A DNA stretch of 64,000 nucleotides, from positions 62,001 to 126,000 of the forward strand of contig CAJUNA010000006.1 of NCBI GenBank assembly GCA_910587645.1, in the 5' to 3' direction. The position numbers and the translations under genes are program-made. Below are positions 58,524 to 64,000 of this stretch, piece by piece. The DNA comes from an uncultured Oscillospiraceae bacterium. GTDB taxonomy: Bacteria > Bacillota > Clostridia > Oscillospirales > Oscillospiraceae. How positions within the stretch are numbered: position 1 is the first letter of the stretch; every line of letters starts with the position of its first letter. Under the pieces are notes generated by a model. That model ran no database searches, was not told the origin of the DNA, and saw only the letters and a program-made list of their open reading frames with translations.

Positions 58524-61500
58524 ATGCCCCAGCAGATTCCCTTTTTTGAACTATTCCCAGGCCTATCCCTGCCCTGGGAGTTGCGCTCCCGCCTGGATGG
58601 CGCGTACCTCACCGCCGTGGAGATCGAGAAGGCGGCAAGGGCTATGCACTTGGCTCTGACGGTTCGCGCTGACCTGGGGGATGCCCGGGACGCCTTAGCC
58701 GAGACGGTAAAGTCGGCCTATGCCCTAGAGAAGGTCTCCATCCACCAGACTGTTTCCACCCCAGCTTCCAGCGGCACGGTATCCAAGAGCAGCGAGACTA
58801 TCTACGGCATGGAGATCAAGGGCGCGGTGCAGCCTATGGAGGGTCTGAACCCTAAGATGGGGAACGTAGTGGTGGCGGGGAAGGTGTTTTTCGCTGATCT
58901 CTATGAGACCCGCAGGCCAGGGGTGTACTGTCTCACCTTTGACATGACCGATTTTAAGGCCTCCGTCCGGGTAACAAAATACCTGGAAAAGGACGAAAAA
59001 GCCAAACTGAAAAAGGACATTAAGCCGGGGATGTGGCTGAAAATCCAGGGCTATGTGAAGCTTAACCGTGATGGCAGCGACATCCTGCTGGATCCCAAGA
59101 GTATCGTCTCCTACCCTCACGAAATGCGCCAGGACACAGCTCCGGTCAAGCGGGTGGAGCTTCACGCCCACACCACGTTTTCCAATATGGACGCCCTCTC
59201 GTCCCTCTCACCCAAGACAGGTCCCGAAGGGAACATCGTCCGCCGCGCGGAAGCCTGGGGCCATCCCGCCATCGCCATCACCGACCACGGCGTAGTCCAG
59301 GGCTTTCCCGATGCGTGGCATTCCGCCAAGGATATCAAGATCCTCTATGGCATGGAGGGCTATTTTGTCAACAATCTGGACGACCGCATCGCCGTACACG
59401 GTGAGCAGGACGCGCCTTTCACCGGCGAATATGTAGCCTTCGATATTGAGACCACCGGCTTGAAGGTAAACCAGGAAGCCGTCACGGAAATTGGCGCGGT
59501 AGTAATACAAAACGGTGAGATCACAGACCGGTTCCAGACCTTTGTAGACCCCGGACGGCACCTGAGCAATGAGATCATTGCCCTCACCGGCATCACCGAC
59601 CAGATGCTGCAAGGCGCGCCAAAGCCTGCGGAAGCCTTGAAGGACTTCCTGGCCTTTGTCAACGGCCGTCCTCTGGTAGCCCACAACGCGGAGTTTGACA
59701 TCGGTTTTATCCGCGCGGGATGCAAGGCGGCGGGCCTGGACTTCCATCCAACCTACATAGATACCCTGATTTTAGCCCAAAACCTGCTTCCTGAGCTGAG
59801 CAAGTATAAGCTGGACATTGTAGCGGAGCACCTGCGCCTCCCGGCGTTCCAGCACCACCGTGCCAGCGATGACGCCGCCACCTGCGGCCTGTTCCTGCCC
59901 CACTTTTTCCAGCGGCTGGAGACGGAGCTGGATGTTCACAGTCTCCAGCAGATCAATGCGGCCATGCCTGCCCTGCGGAAAAAGGGCCACGCGAACCGGA
60001 AGCCCAAACACATCATCCTGATTGCCAAGAACAAAACTGGGCTGAAAAACCTCTATCAACTGGTTTCCGCGTCCAATCTGAAATATTTCAAGCGCAATCC
60101 CATTATCCCGAAGGACGAGCTGGTTCGCCGCCGGGAGGGCCTGATTGTCGGTTCCGCCTGCGAAGCCGGGGAACTGTTCCAGGCAGTGGCGGAGTATAAG
60201 GACTGGGCGGAATTAAAGCGCATCGCGGACTTTTACGACTACCTGGAAATTCAGCCCTTGTGCAACAACGCTTTCATGCTCCGGGACGGCAAGGCGAAGG
60301 ACGAGGAGGAGCTGCGGGAATTTAACCGCACCATCGTCCGTTTAGGGGAGGAGTTGGGCAAGCCGGTGTGCGCCACTGGCGACGTCCACTTCCTGGATCC
60401 GGAGGACGAGATCTTCCGCCACATCCTATTGGACACGAAAAAATTCTCCGACTGCGACTGCCCGCTGCCCATCTATTTCAAATCCACTGATGAGATGCTG
60501 GAGGAATTTTCCTATCTTGGGGAGGAAAAAGCCTTGGAGGTCGTAGTCACCAACACCCGGGCTATTGCGGATCAGGTGGAGACCTTCGACCTTCTGCCCA
60601 AGGGCAAGCTTTTCCCGCCCCGCCTGGAAAACTCCGAGGAGGATTTGAACCGCCTGGTGTGGGACAAGGTTCACGAACTATATGGTGAGGATCCGCCCCA
60701 GCTTATTATAGACCGTCTGAACATAGAACTGGGCGGCATTTTGGGGAAGTACGATGTGGTCTACATGTCGGCTCAAAAGCTGGTTCAGCGGTCGTTGGAG
60801 AACGGCTATCTGGTAGGCTCCCGCGGCTCGGTAGGCTCGTCTCTGGTGGCCTACATGTCGGGCATTACAGAAGTCAATGCCCTGCCGCCCCACTACCGCT
60901 GCCCTAAGTGCAAGCACAATGAGTTTATCCTGGACGGTTCCTACGGCTGCGGCGCGGACATGCCGGACAAAGACTGCCCAGCATGCGGGACGAAGTATGT
61001 AAAAGACGGCTTTGACATCCCCTTTGAGACATTCCTGGGCTATGGCGGCGGCAAGGTGCCGGATATCGACCTGAACTTCTCCGGAGAATACCAAGCCCGT
61101 GCCCACCGCCACGCCATCGAGATGTTTGGCGAGACTCAGGTGTTCCGCGCGGGCACCATCGGCACTGTGGCGGAAAAAACCGCCTACGGCTACGTAAAAA
61201 AATACTTGGAAGCCCGCGGCCTGAATCCCGGCCACGCGGAGGAGAACCGCCTTGCCCTGGGCTGCGTAGGTGTCAAGCGCACCACCGGCCAGCACCCCGG
61301 CGGGCTGGTGGTGGTTCCGGATGACTTGGATGTAGAGGATTTCTGCCCGGTCCAACATCCTGCGGATGCTGCCGACAGCGACATCATCACCACCCATTTC
61401 GAATACCACTGCATGGAGGATAACCTGCTCAAGCTGGATATGCTGGGCCACGATGACCCGTCCATGGTTCGGATGATGGAGGATCTGACCCAGGTCAACG

Positions 61501-62495
61501 CCCGCGAGATTCCTTTAGATGACGCGGATACCATGAGCCTGTTTACCACCAGCAAGGCGTTAGGCTTTGAGGACGACCCGCTTTTAGGCCCCACCGGGGC
61601 GGTAGCGATTCCAGAGTTCAACACGAAGTTTACCCGCCAGATGCTCATGGACACCCAGCCGAAGGATTTCAACACTTTGGTGCGGCTCTCCGGCTTCTCT
61701 CACGGCACAGACGTGTGGATTGGCAACGCCCGGGACTTGATTGTCAGCGGCACGGCATCGGTAACGGAGACGGTAGGGTGCCGCGATGACATCATGCTGT
61801 ACCTGATTTCCAAGGGCCTGGATCCGAAAATGAGCTTTAAGATTATGGAGTCGGTTCGAAAGGGCAAGGTGAAAAAGGGCGGCTTTGAGGAGGGCTGGGT
61901 GGAAGCCATGGAGGGGCATGATGTCCCCAAGTGGTACATCGACTCTTTAGCGAAAATCGGCTATCTGTTCCCCAAAGCTCACGCGGTAGCCTATGTGATG
62001 ATGGCTTTCCGTATTGCCTGGTTCAAGGTTCACAAGCCCCTGGCGTTCTATGCCACGTTTTTCTCCATCCGTGCCAAGGCCTTTGACGCGGAGTACTGCT
62101 GCGCGGGCATTGACAACGTAAAGCGGAAATTGCAGGAGATATGGAACAACAAGGATGCCACCGCCGTGGAGCAGGATCTTGCAGTGACGCTGGAGGTCTG
62201 CTATGAATTTTACCTCCGTGGCTTCCGGTTCGACCCCATCAGCATCTACGAATCCCAGGCTACCCGGTTTACCCTCAAGGGGGAGGACGCCCTGATCCCG
62301 CCTTTCACCGCCGTGCGGGGGTTGGGGGAGACCGCCGCCCTGGATACGGTGGAGAAGCGGAAGGGGAAGGATTTCATCTCCATTGAGGAGTTTTCCACCT
62401 GCTGCAACAAGCTCTCCAAGACCCATATCGACCAGCTCAAGGCCTTGGGGGCTTTCGCCGGAATGGCGGATACCAGCCAGATCACGCTGTTTTAA
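58524..62495 (+). CDS. polC: DNA polymerase III alpha subunit, PolC type
   Basis: A 1323-residue replicative polymerase of low-GC Gram-positive type. Order: N-terminal domain (1-90), OB fold (about 95-190, VVAGKVFFADLYETRRPGVY), PHP domain split by the proofreading exonuclease (VELHAHTTFSNMDALSS; exonuclease FDIETTGLKVNQEAVTEIGA at about 310), polymerase palm with GSRGSVGSSLVAYMSGITEV, a zinc finger (CPKCKHNEF ... CPACGTKY), and the catalytic VPDIDLNFSG. The Bacillus subtilis enzyme has about 1437 residues; the shortening is at the N-terminus. GGAAGG six bases before ATG sets the start. Confidence 0.95.
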   Translation: MPQQIPFFELFPGLSLPWELRSRLDGAYLTAVEIEKAARAMHLALTVRADLGDARDALAETVKSAYALEKVSIHQTVSTPASSGTVSKSSETIYGMEIKGAVQPMEGLNPKMGNVVVAGKVFFADLYETRRPGVYCLTFDMTDFKASVRVTKYLEKDEKAKLKKDIKPGMWLKIQGYVKLNRDGSDILLDPKSIVSYPHEMRQDTAPVKRVELHAHTTFSNMDALSSLSPKTGPEGNIVRRAEAWGHPAIAITDHGVVQGFPDAWHSAKDIKILYGMEGYFVNNLDDRIAVHGEQDAPFTGEYVAFDIETTGLKVNQEAVTEIGAVVIQNGEITDRFQTFVDPGRHLSNEIIALTGITDQMLQGAPKPAEALKDFLAFVNGRPLVAHNAEFDIGFIRAGCKAAGLDFHPTYIDTLILAQNLLPELSKYKLDIVAEHLRLPAFQHHRASDDAATCGLFLPHFFQRLETELDVHSLQQINAAMPALRKKGHANRKPKHIILIAKNKTGLKNLYQLVSASNLKYFKRNPIIPKDELVRRREGLIVGSACEAGELFQAVAEYKDWAELKRIADFYDYLEIQPLCNNAFMLRDGKAKDEEELREFNRTIVRLGEELGKPVCATGDVHFLDPEDEIFRHILLDTKKFSDCDCPLPIYFKSTDEMLEEFSYLGEEKALEVVVTNTRAIADQVETFDLLPKGKLFPPRLENSEEDLNRLVWDKVHELYGEDPPQLIIDRLNIELGGILGKYDVVYMSAQKLVQRSLENGYLVGSRGSVGSSLVAYMSGITEVNALPPHYRCPKCKHNEFILDGSYGCGADMPDKDCPACGTKYVKDGFDIPFETFLGYGGGKVPDIDLNFSGEYQARAHRHAIEMFGETQVFRAGTIGTVAEKTAYGYVKKYLEARGLNPGHAEENRLALGCVGVKRTTGQHPGGLVVVPDDLDVEDFCPVQHPADAADSDIITTHFEYHCMEDNLLKLDMLGHDDPSMVRMMEDLTQVNAREIPLDDADTMSLFTTSKALGFEDDPLLGPTGAVAIPEFNTKFTRQMLMDTQPKDFNTLVRLSGFSHGTDVWIGNARDLIVSGTASVTETVGCRDDIMLYLISKGLDPKMSFKIMESVRKGKVKKGGFEEGWVEAMEGHDVPKWYIDSLAKIGYLFPKAHAVAYVMMAFRIAWFKVHKPLAFYATFFSIRAKAFDAEYCCAGIDNVKRKLQEIWNNKDATAVEQDLAVTLEVCYEFYLRGFRFDPISIYESQATRFTLKGEDALIPPFTAVRGLGETAALDTVEKRKGKDFISIEEFSTCCNKLSKTHIDQLKALGAFAGMADTSQITLF

Positions 62496-62523
62496 GAAGC
62501 GTATGGAAAACATGAATAACAAA

Positions 62524-62557
62524 GGGACGCCCCGGCGCATACGCGCTGGGGCGTCCC
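62524..62557. terminator. Terminator between polC and the SGNH esterase gene
   Basis: A 15-base stem (GGGACGCCCCGGCGC, one G-T pair) closes a four-base loop. TTTGTTATT follows on the minus strand, so it mainly serves the esterase gene; it lies 28 bases after the polC stop. Confidence 0.85.
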
Positions 62558-62596
62558 TGCATTGGTGTCAATTCCATGGATGGAAAGCGTCTGCTT

Positions 62597-63700
62597 TTAC
62601 AAAATTTCCCGCAAAAGCGATGCCGCCAGTACCGCCGCTTCCTGGTGGCATGGGATCCCGGGATGCCGCCGGGAACCCATGGTGCTGGCTGTCACGGCGG
62701 GGAGGGCCAGATAATATGCCCTCTGGTCTCCCGTTTCCTCTCGGAACCGCTCTACCGCGCTCTCCAACTGGGGGCGCAGCGTATCTCCTGTCATGCCGTA
62801 GGCCCAGACCAGCGATGCCTGGGGGTTCCGCCGCCGCAGCTTGTGGAGGAAGGCCAGCGCCGCGTTCTCGATCAGCCGTCTGCATGCCGGGGTATCCTCC
62901 TGTTTGAACCGCGTCCCATCAGGGCCGTGCCACGCGGAAATACCCATAGCGTTGGCATCGTTGGCTCCCAGGTTGACAACTACCGCGTCTGGCTGCCAGG
63001 CAGTAAAGTCATTTGGTTCCTGCGCGCCCAGGCGGCGGTTCCATTCCCCGGACGCCGTGGCGCAGACTGGGTCATACCAATCGGGCAGGGCATGGTGGGG
63101 GGTATTGTCCCAGCCGGAGCGGATGCCCCAGCCGCTTTGGCTGATTAACCGGAACTCCGCGCCTAGAAGGCCTGCGGCCATCTTTGCCCAGCCCTGGCTG
63201 GCGCTGAGGAGGACGGAAGACCAGCTGGCTTCCTCCCGTGCGCCTACAAGACCTTCGCCGCTGGTCAGGCTGTCACCAATTAATTCCAGACGGTATGGCG
63301 GCTCCGGCAGGGGCAGGAACGCGCCGCCCCGCCACCTTAGGCCGCGTATCCCCAGCCGGTGGCGGCTGTCGCCGTCCTGACCCATGGGCTGGGTTTCCTT
63401 CCAGAGGCGTACGTGCTTTACAGTCCCCGCTGTCATGCCTTGGAAAAGCAATACGGAACTTTCCCCGCGCCCTGCCGGCATCCGGAGCACAGGTGCGCCG
63501 TTGATTTCCACAGCAATCCATGGCTCCTTCCGCCCGTAGTCCGCCTCAAGCAGGATCTCCAGGGCGGAACCGGTAAACCGCAGCTCCAGGCCGGAACAGG
63601 CCCAGAACAGGGGAAGAACGCCCTCTTCCTTGGCCCTCTGGGGGTGGAAGCGGCCTAAAAAACGTAGGTTGGGAATCTCAAAAATGTTGGCGGTTTCCAC
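62597..63700 (-). CDS. SGNH-fold carbohydrate esterase, CE2-like
   Basis: A 367-residue protein with an N-terminal beta-sandwich (about 1-125) and a C-terminal SGNH hydrolase, the plan of CE2 acetyl esterases. Catalytic motifs are LELIGDSLTSGEG (Ser), NLGANDANAM (GxND, Asn) and HPGIPCHQEAA (His). CE2 enzymes remove acetyl groups from xylan or mannan. No signal peptide is seen, so it may act on oligosaccharides inside the cell. The start is GTG at 63700, with a GGGGG run 8-12 bases before it; an ATG-based start is not available near the N-terminal fold. Confidence 0.82.
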   Translation of the reverse strand: METANIFEIPNLRFLGRFHPQRAKEEGVLPLFWACSGLELRFTGSALEILLEADYGRKEPWIAVEINGAPVLRMPAGRGESSVLLFQGMTAGTVKHVRLWKETQPMGQDGDSRHRLGIRGLRWRGGAFLPLPEPPYRLELIGDSLTSGEGLVGAREEASWSSVLLSASQGWAKMAAGLLGAEFRLISQSGWGIRSGWDNTPHHALPDWYDPVCATASGEWNRRLGAQEPNDFTAWQPDAVVVNLGANDANAMGISAWHGPDGTRFKQEDTPACRRLIENAALAFLHKLRRRNPQASLVWAYGMTGDTLRPQLESAVERFREETGDQRAYYLALPAVTASTMGSRRHPGIPCHQEAAVLAASLLREIL

Positions 63701-63740
63701 AGAAACACCCCCGTTTTCCTATCAAATCGGTAATGCCCTA

Positions 63741-63776
63741 AGCGCCGGATCCAAACCATACGGCGGATCCGGCGCT
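63741..63776. terminator. Hairpin between the esterase gene and the next minus-strand gene
   Basis: AGCGCCGGATCC pairs perfectly with GGATCCGGCGCT around a 12-base loop. TTTTG follows on the plus strand and no T-run on the minus strand, so efficiency for the minus-strand gene ending at 63789 is uncertain. Confidence 0.65.
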
Positions 63777-63788
63777 TTTGTGTGTCTC

Positions 63789-64000
63789 TTACACGCCGAG
63801 CCTGGCCTTGCGAAGCTGCTCGGCTTCCGTCCAGCTCTGTCCGGGGACATAGCCAGGCAGAGGAAGGATCTGCTGGTGGATGGCGTCCAGAATCCAGGAT
63901 GCCTGGGGGAAGAAGTAATGGTCAAACTCATAGGGCGGCGTGATCCAGTTCTTTGCGCCAACTACCACTGGGGGCGCGTCCAGATCGTCGAAACAGAGCT
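63789..64000 (-). CDS. C-terminal end of a probable thiamine-diphosphate 2-oxoacid dehydrogenase, gene runs off the window
   Basis: Seventy codons up to the TAA at 63791-63789. The tail reads FDDLDAPPVVVGAKNWITPP, then YEFDHYFFPQASWILDAIHQQ and ILPLPGYVPG. This resembles the C-terminal end of the transketolase-like beta part of branched-chain or pyruvate dehydrogenase E1 proteins, where a V-G-x-x-N-W-I-x-P stretch and FFPQ are common. The catalytic parts lie outside the window, so the name is tentative. Confidence 0.45.
   Translation of the reverse strand, partial: LCFDDLDAPPVVVGAKNWITPPYEFDHYFFPQASWILDAIHQQILPLPGYVPGQSWTEAEQLRKARLGV

Noticed and set aside
1..64000. CRISPR array, tRNA or rRNA genes, insertion sequences with a transposase
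   Set aside because: Scanning by eye found no regularly spaced direct repeats, no tRNA cloverleaf and no transposase frame. The only recombinase is the serine type at 45.9-47.6 kb. A tRNAscan and Rfam search would be more sensitive.

Overview
The window looks like chromosome from an anaerobic, endospore-forming, GC-rich member of the Clostridia, probably Oscillospiraceae (Flavonifractor, Lawsonibacter or Oscillibacter type). The reasons are a Gram-positive PolC, a complete spoIIAA-spoIIAB-sigF operon, spoVA genes and the spore DPA transporter YlbJ, together with arginine deiminase enzymes, a siroheme protein and clear Shine-Dalgarno sites. The genus is inferred; no rRNA or tRNA gene was seen.

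Layout. 0-3.3 kb (+): cell-wall genes (LCP ligase, SLH-transglutaminase, ddl). 3.8-7.3 kb (-): arginine catabolism (arcA, arcB and a LOR/SDH-type ornithine cyclodeaminase-like gene). 7.4-12.3 kb (-): XRE membrane regulator, trmD, rimM, BTAD regulator, glycerate kinase. 12.4-24.6 kb (+): 5'-nucleotidase/LysM, radC-uvrB, uvrA, a small membrane transporter, recD2 and a homocysteine methyltransferase. 24.7-31.6 kb (+): CoA-disulfide reductase, siroheme protein, trmFO, plsX, acpP, rnc. 31.7-36.7 kb (-): ftsK, uppP and an M23 peptidase. 36.9-43.3 kb (+): two-component system, propeller/solute-binding lipoprotein, spoIIA operon. 43.3-51.2 kb (-): trpB2 behind a tryptophan T-box, spoVAE, a truncated spoVAD abutting a large serine recombinase, cobQ, cobD, lexA. 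51.4-62.5 kb (+): birA, a membrane-anchored Ntn hydrolase, a split chromate transporter, pcrA and polC, with ylbJ on the minus strand between them. 62.6-64 kb (-): a CE2/SGNH esterase and the tail of a probable thiamine-diphosphate enzyme.

How they work together. The DNA-repair genes appear to be an SOS regulon: LexA-box-like sites sit in the promoters of lexA, radC-uvrB and uvrA. The arginine genes suggest a route from arginine through citrulline and ornithine to proline. Sporulation genes are grouped at 41.8-45.8 kb, but spoVAD keeps only its C-terminal third and is cut exactly where the recombinase gene ends. This resembles the intervening elements found in other sporulation genes, yet the 5' half of spoVAD is not in the window. 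Other regulatory DNA includes a T-box, a promoter-terminator leader ahead of the CoA-disulfide reductase, OmpR-type direct repeats around the two-component system, a cluster of palindromes before the siroheme protein, and a duplicated hairpin at the histidine kinase end.
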